Shown here one piece after another: positions 40,957 to 49,499 of a stretch of DNA of 55,207 nucleotides. This stretch comes from CAWDLX01 sp046728155 (lineage in GTDB: Bacteria > Actinomycetota > Actinomycetes > Mycobacteriales > Micromonosporaceae): contig JBKPDY010000018.1 in the NCBI GenBank assembly GCA_046728155.1, forward strand, positions 1-55,207. Direction: 5' to 3'. Position 1 is the first letter of the stretch; each line of letters starts with the position of its first letter. The position numbers and the translations under genes were made by a program. The notes beneath the pieces are model-generated. The model saw only the letters and a program-made list of their open reading frames with translations, made no database searches and was not told the DNA's origin.

Positions 40957-41454
40957 ATGCAGTTCGGTCGATACTACGACGAGTTCGAGGTAGGGGCGGT
41001 CTACCGTCATTGGCCCGGTAAGACAGTGACGGAAAGCGATGACCATCTGTTCTGCCTGATCACCATGAATCATCATCCACTCCACCTCGACGCCCACTAT
41101 GCCGAAACGTCGACGCAATTCGGGCGCAATGTTGTGGTCGGCAACCTCATCTACTCTCTGTTGCTGGGCATGTCGGTCGCCGATGTCTCCGGCCGGGCGA
41201 TCGCCAACCTCGAGGTCGAGTCGCTGCGCCACGTAGCGCCAACCTTCCACGGCGACACGATCTACGGCGAGACGACCGTGCTGGACAAGAAGGAATCGGG
41301 TTCCAAGCCCGACCGGGGCGTGGTGACCGTCGAGACCCGAGGCTACAAACAGGACGGCACGCTGGTCTGCGTGTTCCGGCGTCGCGTCATGGTCCCGAAG
41401 AAAGAGTTCGCCGGGCCCGAGTACCCGGGCTTCCCCGATATCGTCCCGGCCTGA
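40957..41454 (+). CDS. MaoC family dehydratase
   Basis: A 165-residue hotdog-fold protein of the MaoC-type hydratases that act on enoyl-CoA. It has FGRYYDEFEVGAVYRHWPGKTVTESDD, the catalytic Asp/His segment HHPLHLDAHYAE, and NVVVGNLIYSLLLGMSV. The ATG at 40957 follows GGAGG. Together with the CoA-ester lyase, SDR and acyl-CoA dehydrogenase, 3-6 kb away, it may hydrate a branched or dicarboxylic enoyl-CoA (mesaconyl-CoA-like). The intervening genes argue against a single operon. Confidence 0.92.
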   Translation: MQFGRYYDEFEVGAVYRHWPGKTVTESDDHLFCLITMNHHPLHLDAHYAETSTQFGRNVVVGNLIYSLLLGMSVADVSGRAIANLEVESLRHVAPTFHGDTIYGETTVLDKKESGSKPDRGVVTVETRGYKQDGTLVCVFRRRVMVPKKEFAGPEYPGFPDIVPA

Positions 41455-41570
41455 GCCGACCTGCCGGGTTCCCATCGGACCAGGCGTCTGCGAGACTCGC
41501 CTGGTTCCGTGACTCGGCCGCCCTCGTGCGGATCCACGCCGGCGGTCGTCCCCCTCTCGCGGAGGAGCGC

Positions 41571-42317
41571 ATGACAGTCTTCGGACGGTTGCTGGGCCGG
41601 CAGCGAACCCGATGGGACGCGACGTGGCACACGTTCCCCGGCCAAGTCGACAACGCGAGTGCACAATGGACGGTTGACATCGGAGCCGTCGCGGCCGCGC
41701 CCCTGGCCGGTCTCCCGGTCCGGCTCGACGTGGAGGCCAGGTATCCCGCAGATCCGGAGGGACTCCCCGCGGACGCGGCGGGCATCGCACGGATCGAGGA
41801 CGCCGTACGGGCCGACGTGGCAAAGCTTCACGGCGCGTACATCGGTCGCGTGCTGTGGGCCGGTCAGGCCCGGTTCACCGCGCACCTGCCGGCGCAACCG
41901 GCCCAACCGGTCGCCATCGCCGGCACGAACGCGACCACCGCGTACGACCCACATTGGGCGTACGTACGCGACAACCTCTCGCCGGACGATCGGCAGCATC
42001 AGATCCTTTCCGATCTTGCGGTGCTCGGCGTCCTCTCCGCCCACGGTGACCCGCTGGCGACGCCCCGGGAGGTGGCGCACGTGGCCTACTTCTCCGCGCA
42101 GGAGACGGCGGAGCAGGCCGCGGCCGACCTTCGCGCCGACGGCTTCGACGCCATTGTCGAACGCGACGACGAAGGAGAGTACGCGTTGACGGCCCTGCGC
42201 AGCGACCCGGTCGCGCCGCCGCGGGTGCACGAGATCACCTGGGCAGTGAAGGAGACCGTCGAACGGCACGGCGGGATGTACGACGGGTGGAACTGCGGCG
42301 TCGCGCACGCGACATAG
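41571..42317 (+). CDS. DUF695 - RraB fusion protein
   Basis: A 248-residue protein with two parts. Residues 1-125 resemble DUF695 (WHTFPGQVDNASAQWTVDIG). Residues 145-248 match the ribonuclease E inhibitor RraB family (LGVLSAHGDPLATPREVAHVAYF, ADLRADGFDAIVERD, GGMYDGWNCGV). RraB in proteobacteria binds RNase E and modulates mRNA decay. Here the domain could act on the actinobacterial RNase E/G or have a different role. The ATG follows GGAGGAG. It is not obviously in an operon. Confidence 0.86.
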   Translation: MTVFGRLLGRQRTRWDATWHTFPGQVDNASAQWTVDIGAVAAAPLAGLPVRLDVEARYPADPEGLPADAAGIARIEDAVRADVAKLHGAYIGRVLWAGQARFTAHLPAQPAQPVAIAGTNATTAYDPHWAYVRDNLSPDDRQHQILSDLAVLGVLSAHGDPLATPREVAHVAYFSAQETAEQAAADLRADGFDAIVERDDEGEYALTALRSDPVAPPRVHEITWAVKETVERHGGMYDGWNCGVAHAT

Positions 42318-42435
42318 GTTCCAGCGGATCAGCGCTCGCCGCCTCCGCGCTCGCTGCACGGTCCGCCCGACTCGGTCCGTCGTGCCGCGCTGGCCAGGGC
42401 GGGAAGGCATATGCTGGCCTCGGGAGGTCGCCATC

Positions 42436-42915
42436 ATGTCGAACCAGTCCCGTGCCCAGCAGAGCACCCTCTCACTCGACCGCGACGAATGGGAGCTGCT
42501 TATCACGCTCCCGCGCCGGGTCCTGATGGCCGCCGCCGCGGCGGAGGAGGCGGACGGTCACGGCGCCGCCGAGGGGATCGCCGGGATCGAGGCGATCGCG
42601 GCCGGCCTGGCATCGCCCAGCCCGTTGGTGCGTGAGGTAGTGGCGTCGATCTACTCGGAGTCCCACCAGGAGCCGACCGAACTGCTCGGCGACGGCGACA
42701 TCCTGCAGACGCTCGCCGCCTGCCGGTACGCCTCCGAGCTGCTCGGCGAGCGTTGCCCGGCCGACGACGCCGAGGCCTACCGCCGCTGGCTGCGCCACAT
42801 CGCCGCCGTTGTATCCGGAGTCGCGCAGGGCATGTCCGGCACCGGAGCGTCCGGCCGGGGGGCGCTCGTGGAGAGCCGCTTCCTGTATGCGCTCGGTGGC
42901 GTGCTCCGCGCATGA
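42436..42915 (+). CDS. Hypothetical helical protein
   Basis: A 159-residue protein that is probably all alpha-helical: LDRDEWELLITLPRRVLMAAAAAEEADGHGAAEGIAGIEAI, then LVREVVASIY and EAYRRWLRHIAAVVSGVAQG. The LPRRVLMAAA-EEADG pattern suggests some similarity to tellurite-resistance TerB-like helical bundles, but I cannot assign it. The ATG at 42436 has GGGAGG upstream. No signal peptide is seen. It is followed, after 61 bases, by a methyltransferase gene. Confidence 0.75.
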   Translation: MSNQSRAQQSTLSLDRDEWELLITLPRRVLMAAAAAEEADGHGAAEGIAGIEAIAAGLASPSPLVREVVASIYSESHQEPTELLGDGDILQTLAACRYASELLGERCPADDAEAYRRWLRHIAAVVSGVAQGMSGTGASGRGALVESRFLYALGGVLRA

Positions 42916-42976
42916 TTCTGGCCGCTCGCCGGCCCACGGCGAAAATTCGTCCCCGTGGGCGTCTTACGCTGCCTGA

Positions 42977-43591
42977 GTGAGCGACGACGTTGGAGTCGGG
43001 CCGTGGCCGGGCCCGTGGCCGACGGGCGAGCATTACGACCCCGACCTGCTCGCCGAAGGAGATCGCCGCAACGTCGTCGATCGCTATCGCTACTGGCGGC
43101 ATGAGGCCGTCGTGGCCGACCTGGACGCGCGGCGACACGACTTCCACGTCGCCATCGAGAACTGGCAGCACGACCTCAACATCGGCACCGTCGTGCGCAC
43201 CGCGAACGCCTTTCTCGCCCGCGAGGTACACATCATCGGCCGCCGGCGTTGGAATCGTCGCGGCGCGATGGTGACCGACCGCTACCAGCACGTGCGCTAC
43301 CACGAAACGGCCCGGGCGCTGGCCGAATGGGCCGACGAGCGGGATCTGGTGGTCGTCGGAGTGGACAACCTGCCCGGGTCGGTACCGATCGAGACGGTTC
43401 ACCTGCCTCGGCGATGCGTGCTGCTCTTCGGACAGGAGGGGCCGGGGCTCTCCGCCCCGGCGCGCGACGCCTCGGCTCTCGTCTGTTCGATCGCTCAGTA
43501 TGGATCGACCCGCTCCATCAACGCGGGCGTTGCGAGCGGAATCGCCATGCACACATGGATCCGCCAGCACGCCGTCCCCCCGCTCGGCTGA
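42977..43591 (+). CDS. SpoU/TrmH family RNA methyltransferase
   Basis: A 204-residue SPOUT-fold enzyme that transfers methyl from SAM to 2'-OH of RNA. Motif 1 is NWQHDLNIGTVVRTANAF, motif 2 CVLLFGQEGPGLS and motif 3 YGSTRSINAGVASGIAMH, the trefoil knot that binds SAM. The N-terminal 30 residues (PWPGPWPTGEHYDPDLL) are not part of the core. It starts with GTG. The target RNA position is not determinable here. Confidence 0.93.
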   Translation: MSDDVGVGPWPGPWPTGEHYDPDLLAEGDRRNVVDRYRYWRHEAVVADLDARRHDFHVAIENWQHDLNIGTVVRTANAFLAREVHIIGRRRWNRRGAMVTDRYQHVRYHETARALAEWADERDLVVVGVDNLPGSVPIETVHLPRRCVLLFGQEGPGLSAPARDASALVCSIAQYGSTRSINAGVASGIAMHTWIRQHAVPPLG

Positions 43592-43636
43592 CACCTTGGG
43601 CTGCCCCGAGCCGCAGCCCAGCGGCACAATGACAGG

Positions 43637-44293
43637 GTGAGGCAGAGCTGTCCGCGCTGTGGTGGGCAGGTGCGGGCCCCAGATCTCGTCCACACGGAGT
43701 GGCGCTGCGACGACTGCGGTCCGATCGCGCCATTGCACGTCGCGGGTTCAATCTCGGCCGATGTGCTGACCGGCGTTCAGGCGCGCCTGCGGGCCACGGC
43801 CGAACGCCCAGCGCCGCTGTGGTGTCCCTGGCCACTCCTTCCAGGGTGGACGGTGACCGGCGTCGCGTGGGCCGGCGATGAGCGCGACGGTCCACGTGCG
43901 ACAGCCATGGCCCTCTCCGGGCCAGCTCGCCTGGTCGAGGGTCCGGCTGATGCCGTCTTCATCGCGGAGGAGCCGGGAGTGGGGTTGGGCAATGCGCTCG
44001 CCGGCATGACCGGACTCGATCCCGGCCCCCACCTCTCCGACACCGGGCCCTCGGCGAAATTGCGGGCCGACGGGCATCCGACTCCATTGTGGGCAGTCGC
44101 GTCGCCACCTGACCGCAGCACATACGTCGGCGAGGCGAGAGCCATGTGGCTGTATGCGATCGCCTGGCCCGCACAGGCCGGATATCTGCTGGCCGAAGAC
44201 CTGTGGCTGCACGATCTGGGCGACTGGATCCCCGCCGAGCTGGTCTTCGGCGCGCCGTCGCGTCGCCTGTATCCACATCGAACTCGGGAGTAG
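43637..44293 (+). CDS. DUF6758 family protein
   Basis: A 218-residue protein with an N-terminal zinc-ribbon-like segment CPRCGGQVRAPDLVHTEWRCDDCGPIAPLH in two halves of about 15 residues. It continues with WCPWPLLPGWTVTGVAWAGDE and several conserved Gly/Pro stretches, matching the actinobacterial DUF6758 family. The zinc site should be structural. The GTG start gives VRQSCPRCGG. The function is unknown. It lies in a co-directional run with the preceding methyltransferase. Confidence 0.85.
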   Translation: MRQSCPRCGGQVRAPDLVHTEWRCDDCGPIAPLHVAGSISADVLTGVQARLRATAERPAPLWCPWPLLPGWTVTGVAWAGDERDGPRATAMALSGPARLVEGPADAVFIAEEPGVGLGNALAGMTGLDPGPHLSDTGPSAKLRADGHPTPLWAVASPPDRSTYVGEARAMWLYAIAWPAQAGYLLAEDLWLHDLGDWIPAELVFGAPSRRLYPHRTRE

Positions 44294-44429
44294 TCTCTTC
44301 GTACAGTCATGCGGAGACCGCGTTGCTCGAATCGATGAACTACCCGCCAAGCACCTGCTACCGTGTGTAAAGGTTCTCCAGGACGCCTGCGGCGAGCACG
44401 CGTACTCCGCGGGAGAGAGGATAGCCAGG

Positions 44430-44588
44430 ATGCTTAAGAAGGTAGTCACCTGGGCCATTGTGGCGTTCCTCATCTTCTTCATTGCCTACCGACCAAATGA
44501 GGCCGCCAACGTCTTCACATCGCTCGGCCACGGCATTCTCGACATCGCGTCGGGTTTCGGCGACTTCTTTAGCAACCTCGTCGCCTAG
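44430..44588 (+). CDS. Small single-pass membrane protein
   Basis: A 52-residue protein: MLKKVVTWAIVAFLIFFIAY, then a short soluble part RPNEAANVFTSLGHGILDIA ending SNLVA. One helix spans about residues 5-20. A purine-rich GAGAGAGG site stands before the ATG. It is followed after 26 bases by a PH-domain membrane protein. Conserved short proteins of this type occur in actinomycetes, but their role is unknown. Confidence 0.75.
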   Translation: MLKKVVTWAIVAFLIFFIAYRPNEAANVFTSLGHGILDIASGFGDFFSNLVA

Positions 44589-44614
44589 CAGCGACTGATG
44601 ACTGGCGGCGCTCG

Positions 44615-45319
44615 ATGACTCCGGACGGACAAGACTCCCCCGGGGACGGCGCGCCTTCGCCATCCGAGCGCCCCACCGAACCGATCCCCGTCGATACTAG
44701 CGGATATGACGATCAAGCGGAGACTCGCGCCGCCGATGAGGCCGGCGTGGGATTCGATCAGGTCGATCTCATCGCCACCCGCGAGCCGAGCGATCTCGTA
44801 CGCCGTTACCTGTTTCCGACCGAGAAGTTCCGTGGCGAGTGGCGGCGGCACTGGATCCAACTCGTCAAACGATTGAGTCTCGGCGTCGTCGCCACCATCA
44901 TTCTCGGCTACCTCGCCGGCTTCTTCGCCAGTCGACAGCAAGCGACGGTGCTGACCGTTCTCGTCCTCATCTGGCTCGCGGTCATGGGCTGGGTGCTTTG
45001 GGATGTGGCCGAGTGGTATTACGACCGCTTCATCTTGACCAACAAACGTGTAATGCTGGTCGAAGGGATCGTCGCCCGGAATGTGGCCATGATGCCGCTC
45101 GCCCGGGTAACGGACATGAAGTACACCCAGTCGCCGCTCGGTCGCATTCTCGGTTACGGCACATTCGAACTCGAGTCGGCCGGCCAGGAACAGGCGCTGC
45201 GCAACGTACCCAACTTGCCGAATCCGACGGATCTCTATCTCCAGGTTGTCGAGGAGATGTACGAGCCAGAGGCCTCCGAGGCCCGCCGACGCCCGGCCCA
45301 GATCGATGACGGCATCTGA
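44615..45319 (+). CDS. PH domain-containing membrane protein (bPH_2)
   Basis: A 234-residue protein with a disordered acidic N-terminus (about 1-60). Two membrane helices (about 85-105 and 110-130: LSLGVVATIILGYLAGFFAS, ATVLTVLVLIWLAVMGWVLW) follow, then the bacterial PH-like domain at about 135-205 (YYDRFILTNKRVMLVEGIVARNVAMMPLARVTDMKYTQ). The domain ends with the typical YGTFELESAGQEQALRNVPN. It probably binds a partner at the membrane. Its start overlaps no other gene. Confidence 0.9.
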   Translation: MTPDGQDSPGDGAPSPSERPTEPIPVDTSGYDDQAETRAADEAGVGFDQVDLIATREPSDLVRRYLFPTEKFRGEWRRHWIQLVKRLSLGVVATIILGYLAGFFASRQQATVLTVLVLIWLAVMGWVLWDVAEWYYDRFILTNKRVMLVEGIVARNVAMMPLARVTDMKYTQSPLGRILGYGTFELESAGQEQALRNVPNLPNPTDLYLQVVEEMYEPEASEARRRPAQIDDGI

Positions 45320-45387
45320 TCTCGTCCACTGTGGACTGGCGGGGTCCCGTACGGATCGCGAGATCGACCCGGTAGCCTCGGCACCCG

Positions 45388-46230
45388 ATGCGTATCGACC
45401 TGCACACCCACTCGACCGTTTCCGACGGGACGTTGAGCCCGGCCGGTGTCATCAGTGCGGCCACGCGGGCCGGAATCGACGTCGTGGCGCTCACCGATCA
45501 CGACTCGTTCGACGGACTCAGCGAGGCTGAACATGAGTCCGAACGGCTGGGCGTCGAGTTCGTCCCCGGCGTCGAACTCTCCTGCCGCTGGTACGGCGTC
45601 GATCCGGCGATCAGCCTGCATCTGCTCGCCTACTTCGCCGACCCGACCGAGCCGCGACTCGCCGCCGAGATGGCCCGGGTCCGCGACGCCCGGGAGCACC
45701 GTGCCGAACGGATGGTTGAGTTGATGCGCGCCGACGGGATCGACGTGACCTGGGATGAGATCCGTTCGCACGCCGCAGGCGCGACCGTCGGTCGGCCACA
45801 CCTGGCGCAGGCACTCATGCGGCGTGGGATCGTCCGTACCGTCGGCGAGGCGTTCGGCCCGTCTATGCTCGGTTTACGCTGGCGGGTTCCGAAGGCCGAC
45901 ACCGACGTGTTCCTCGCCCTGAGGCTGGTCCGGGCGGCGGGCGGAGTGGCCGTCTTCGCGCACCCACGGGCCACGGTCCGAGGCCGGGTGGTGCCGGACG
46001 ACCTGATCGTGGCCATGGCCGCTGACGGCCTCTTCGGGCTCGAGGCGGACCACGAAGATCACACACCTCGGCAGCGGGCCGAGGTGCGCGCCCTCGCCGC
46101 TGAGCTGGGCCTCGTCGTCACGGGCTCGAGCGACTTCCACGGGACGAACAAGACCGTCGCCATCGGAGCAAACCTGACCTCACCCGAGGCGCTGGCGGCC
46201 ATCCGCTCGGCCGCGGCCGCCCGTACGTGA
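45388..46230 (+). CDS. PHP domain phosphoesterase
   Basis: A 280-residue metal-dependent phosphoesterase of the PHP family: IDLHTHSTVSDGTLSPAGVI (two His ligands), VVALTDHDSFDGL, GVELSCRWYGVD, AVFAHPR and SSDFHG near the C-terminus. These motifs match 3',5'-nucleoside bisphosphate phosphatase-like (YciV-type) proteins, which degrade pAp-like nucleotides. The exact substrate is inferred. It starts with ATG and is four bases from the start of marC. Confidence 0.92.
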   Translation: MRIDLHTHSTVSDGTLSPAGVISAATRAGIDVVALTDHDSFDGLSEAEHESERLGVEFVPGVELSCRWYGVDPAISLHLLAYFADPTEPRLAAEMARVRDAREHRAERMVELMRADGIDVTWDEIRSHAAGATVGRPHLAQALMRRGIVRTVGEAFGPSMLGLRWRVPKADTDVFLALRLVRAAGGVAVFAHPRATVRGRVVPDDLIVAMAADGLFGLEADHEDHTPRQRAEVRALAAELGLVVTGSSDFHGTNKTVAIGANLTSPEALAAIRSAAAART

Positions 46231-46234
46231 CAAC

Positions 46235-46843
46235 GTGGACCCGAAGCTCTTCGGCGAGGTCTTCGTCACGATCCTGGTGATCCTTGATCCGCCGGGCATG
46301 ATCCCGATGTTCCTGGCCCTCACCGGGCCGTTGCCGGCCCGTGACAGGCACCGCGCCGCGCTGCAGGCCGTGGGGCTGGCGGCGGGCGTGATCGTGGTCT
46401 TCGCATTCGGCGGCCAGCAGATCCTGCGTTACCTCGCGATCAGCCTGCCCGCGCTGCAGGGCGCGGGCGGTCTCCTGCTGCTGCTCGTCGCCTTGGAGCT
46501 GCTCACCGGACGGGCCGATGATCCCGGCCGCCAGGTGACGTCGAACGTCGCCCTGGTGCCGCTCGGCACGCCGCTGCTCGCCGGGCCCGGCGCGATCGTC
46601 GCCACGATGCTTTTCGTCCGGCGGGCCGGGACGGTTTCCGGATACCTCTCGATCGCCTTGGGGATCGGGCTCGCCCTGCTCGCCGTATGGCTGACGCTGC
46701 GGTTCTGCGGAGTCCTCGTCCGGGTGATCCGGCCGGCCGGGATCGAGGTCCTCACGCGCATAGCGGGTCTGCTACTCGCGGCGATCGCGGTACAACTGGT
46801 GGCCGACGCCGTGGCGGCCTTCGTCCGGGCCTACCAGGGCTGA
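46235..46843 (+). CDS. MarC family membrane protein
   Basis: A 202-residue integral membrane protein with six helices. It has the MarC features DPPGMIPMFLAL near the N-terminus and VPLGTPLLAGPGAIVATM in the middle. MarC proteins are of unknown function; early claims of a role in drug resistance were not confirmed. The GTG start lies four bases after the PHP gene stop, so the two are an operon. A long palindrome follows the stop by 17 bases. Confidence 0.92.
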   Translation: MDPKLFGEVFVTILVILDPPGMIPMFLALTGPLPARDRHRAALQAVGLAAGVIVVFAFGGQQILRYLAISLPALQGAGGLLLLLVALELLTGRADDPGRQVTSNVALVPLGTPLLAGPGAIVATMLFVRRAGTVSGYLSIALGIGLALLAVWLTLRFCGVLVRVIRPAGIEVLTRIAGLLLAAIAVQLVADAVAAFVRAYQG

Positions 46844-46860
46844 ACCCGGCCCGCGCCGCG

Positions 46861-46928
46861 CAAGATCCAACAGAGTGTCGAGAAACGCCGAGTGCACGCG
46901 GCTCTGCCGGACATTCTGTTGGATCTTG
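46861..46928. repeat. 68-bp near-perfect palindromic element, also a possible terminator
   Basis: CAAGATCCAACAGAGTGTC (46861-46879) pairs with GACATTCTGTTGGATCTTG (46910-46928), 18 of 19 bases complementary and the last a possible G-U pair. Inside is another palindromic core, GCCGAGTGCACGCGGC (46888-46903). The whole can form a long hairpin with an inner stem. It lies between the convergent marC and DUF6191 genes and so could end both transcripts, but its length and nested symmetry exceed those of a plain terminator. Confidence 0.9.
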
Positions 46929-46943
46929 TGGGCCCGCGAGCGG

Positions 46944-47198
46944 TCACTCCGCGGCTGGGGCCGGTTGATCCGGGGTCTCGATGGGCTTGGGGCGCCTGAC
47001 GATGATCACCCCACGCTCCAGATCGATTCCCGTGCCGTTGGCCACATCGATGCGGCGACGCGTCGTCTCGTCGATGTGTTCGGTCTGCTTGTGACGGGTG
47101 GGTTGGAAGAGCCCGGCGACCTCGGCGAGACCGGCCGACAGCATCGCCGTCGAGGTCGCGTTCTCGTCGTCGCCTCGGATCCACTTGAGCAGGCCCAA
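46944..47198 (-). CDS. DUF6191 family small protein
   Basis: An 84-residue protein: GLLKWIRGDDENATSTAMLSAG, then QPTRHKQTEHIDETTRRRIDVANG and DLERGVIIVRRPKP. The HKQTEHIDE/GTGIDLERGVIIV pattern resembles the DUF6191 family. The TTG start at 47198 has a strong site (GGGAGGAGACG). It is divergent from the nuclease gene by about 61 bases. The function is unknown. Confidence 0.8.
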   Translation of the reverse strand: MGLLKWIRGDDENATSTAMLSAGLAEVAGLFQPTRHKQTEHIDETTRRRIDVANGTGIDLERGVIIVRRPKPIETPDQPAPAAE

Positions 47199-47259
47199 CG
47201 CCGTCTCCTCCCGGGTGTTGTACCGCTCAACTGTCGCACGCGGGTGGCAGGATCGGCAC

Positions 47260-48213
47260 GTGCGCGATCCGGGCCGAGGGGCGAACGGCCAGCCGACGTC
47301 GGACATTCCGGAGCAGATGGGCCTGTTCCGCGAGCCCGAGCGGCTGTTCGTATGCACGCCGAGCCGGCTCGCGACGTACGAGGACTGCCCGCGCCGCTAC
47401 CGGTACACCTACGTCGACCGGCCGACGCCGGCGAAGGGCCCGCCGTGGGCGCACAACTCACTCGGCGCGAGCGTGCACACGGCCCTTCGCGCCTGGTTCG
47501 ATCTGGCGCCCGCCCGGCGGATCCCGGCGGCGATGGCGACCCTGCTGCGGGCGACCTGGGTCCGGGACGGGTACCGCGACGAGGAGCAGGAACGCGACGC
47601 GTACGAGCAGGCCTTGACGTGGCTGCGGCGCTACGTCAGTGAGCTGCCCGCCGGCTTCGAGCCGCTCGCCGTCGAGCGCACGGTGGCCACGAAGACGAAG
47701 ACCCTCGCGCTCTCCGGACGGGTGGACCGTATCGACGATGTCGCCGGGGAACTGGTGATCGTCGACTACAAGACCGGCCGGAGCGGGCTGGGCGGCGACG
47801 ACGCCCGGGCGTCGCGGGCGCTGGCCCTCTACGCGTACGCCACGCAGCGGCTCTTCCGACGCTCGTGCCGGCGGGTTGAGCTGCACCATCTGCCGACGGC
47901 GAGCGTCGCCGCCCACGAGCACAGCGACAACTCGCTCGAGCGGCACCTGCACCGCGCCGAGCAGACGGCCGGTGACATCGTGGCGGCGCAGCGTCGGCTA
48001 GCAGCCGGCGAGGATCCGGACGACGCGTTCCCGGTGGCACCAGGGCCCCGATGCGGCTGGTGCGACTTCCGCCGGTCGTGTCCGGCGGGGTCGCTTCGGT
48101 TGGCACACGAGTCGTGGGCCGGGATCGAGCGCCCTGAGCGTCCACCGGCGGACGAGTACTGGGCTGATGATCTCGACAGCGCAGCGACCGAGGTTGCGCC
48201 CGGCCCGACGTAG
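47260..48213 (+). CDS. PD-(D/E)XK nuclease, RecB/AddB-Cas4-like
   Basis: A 317-residue nuclease domain. It begins SRLATYEDCPRRYRYTYVDR and the catalytic core is ALSGRVDRIDDVAGELVIVDYKTGRSG (Asp, Asp and Lys of the PD-DxK fold). It ends with cysteines in RCGWCDFRRSCP. With the Cys in YEDCPRRY these make four ligands of an iron-sulfur cluster, as in AddB and Cas4. A stand-alone RecB-like nuclease of this form is often encoded in actinobacterial genomes. The GTG at 47260 (VRDPGRG) is chosen. A role in DNA end processing is likely. Confidence 0.91.
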   Translation: MRDPGRGANGQPTSDIPEQMGLFREPERLFVCTPSRLATYEDCPRRYRYTYVDRPTPAKGPPWAHNSLGASVHTALRAWFDLAPARRIPAAMATLLRATWVRDGYRDEEQERDAYEQALTWLRRYVSELPAGFEPLAVERTVATKTKTLALSGRVDRIDDVAGELVIVDYKTGRSGLGGDDARASRALALYAYATQRLFRRSCRRVELHHLPTASVAAHEHSDNSLERHLHRAEQTAGDIVAAQRRLAAGEDPDDAFPVAPGPRCGWCDFRRSCPAGSLRLAHESWAGIERPERPPADEYWADDLDSAATEVAPGPT

Positions 48214-48260
48214 GGAGGACGATCCGGCGAACGTGAAATGTGCTCATCTCGGAGGGTGAC

Positions 48261-49499
48261 GTGACGGGCGTCGAAGCAGCCGCGGCGACGGGCAGACCGG
48301 CACTTACGGCGCGTGACCGGCGGGCCCGCATCGCCGCCTCGGCCGACTTCGCGGTACAGGGGCTGTGCTTCGGCGCCGTCATCACGCAGGTTCCCAAGCT
48401 GGTCGACAAGTTCCAGCTGACCGATGTGCAGCTGACCGTGGTCATGGCGTCGGTGCCGTTCATAGCCGGGCTCGGCAGCATCGTCGCCGGCATGGTGGCA
48501 CCAAGGACGGGCAGCGCGTTCGTGCTGCGCAGTGTGACCGTGGGAGTGTCCGTCTTCGCCATCGTGGTCGGGCTGGCCAACTCTCTCGCACTGCTGTACG
48601 CGGCCGTCGCGTTGTTCGGGTTCTTCGTCGGTGGCGTGGATGCGTCGATGAACATGCAGGGCGTGGCGGTCCAGCGCCGGTACGGCCGGAGCATCCTCGC
48701 GTCGTGCCACGCCTGGTGGAGCATCGCCGGCATCGGAGCATCTCTCGCCGCGTCGCAGGCCCACGCGGTCTCCGTCGCCGCGTTTCTGGCCTGTGCCGGC
48801 GGGGTCGGACTCGTCCTGGCGCTCTCGGCCGGCCCGTCGCTGCTGCCGCGGCAGGCCGAGGACGCCGCCGATGAGGAACCCAACCCCGTCCTGCCGCCTG
48901 TTCCCGGCGTTCCGGTGATGGCCCATCAGGGCCGGGTCGTCCTGTTGATCGGCATCGCAGTGATGATCATGTTTATCGGCGACTCCGGCGCGAGCCAATG
49001 GAGCACGATCTACCTGCAGAAACAGTTGATCGCGAGCGACCGGGTGATGCCGCTCGGATTCGCGGCGTACCTCGCATTTCAGCTGCTCGGCCGGGCGGTC
49101 GCCGATTGGGTCATCAGCCGCATCGGCGCCATCGCCACCTTGATCACCGGCGCCGTGGTGGCGGCGGGCGGATTCGCCGTCGTCGCGCTGGCGCCCGTCC
49201 CCGCCGTCGCCATCGGCGGTTTCGCCCTCGTCGGTGTCGGCCTGTCGGTCGTGGTTCCGTTGGCGTTCTCGGCCGCGGACGCACTCGACCCCGCCGGGAC
49301 CGGGACCGTGATCGCCAGGGTGAATCTCTTCAACTATGCCGGAGTGGTCCTCGGCGCCGCACTCGTCGGCGTGGTCGGAGGGACGGCGAACTACCGTGTC
49401 GCATTCGCCGTCCCGGGCGTCCTCGTGCTGCTCATCTGTGCCGTGGCGCCGTCGTTCCGGCTCGCCGGTGCCGCCCGGGCCCGCTCGACAGCCGCCTGA
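48261..49499 (+). CDS. MFS transporter
   Basis: A 412-residue integral membrane protein with about 12 helices. The first half has VQGLCFGAVITQVPKLVDKF and the loop VAPRTGSAFVLRSVTV; the second half has VADWVISRIGAIATLITGAV. The signature ALFGFFVGGVDASMNMQGVAVQRRYGR resembles the sugar/metabolite exporter-like MFS. The GTG at 48261 follows GGAGGG. Its 3' end overlaps 109 bases antisense with the MpaB gene. The substrate is unknown. Confidence 0.88.
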   Translation: MTGVEAAAATGRPALTARDRRARIAASADFAVQGLCFGAVITQVPKLVDKFQLTDVQLTVVMASVPFIAGLGSIVAGMVAPRTGSAFVLRSVTVGVSVFAIVVGLANSLALLYAAVALFGFFVGGVDASMNMQGVAVQRRYGRSILASCHAWWSIAGIGASLAASQAHAVSVAAFLACAGGVGLVLALSAGPSLLPRQAEDAADEEPNPVLPPVPGVPVMAHQGRVVLLIGIAVMIMFIGDSGASQWSTIYLQKQLIASDRVMPLGFAAYLAFQLLGRAVADWVISRIGAIATLITGAVVAAGGFAVVALAPVPAVAIGGFALVGVGLSVVVPLAFSAADALDPAGTGTVIARVNLFNYAGVVLGAALVGVVGGTANYRVAFAVPGVLVLLICAVAPSFRLAGAARARSTAA

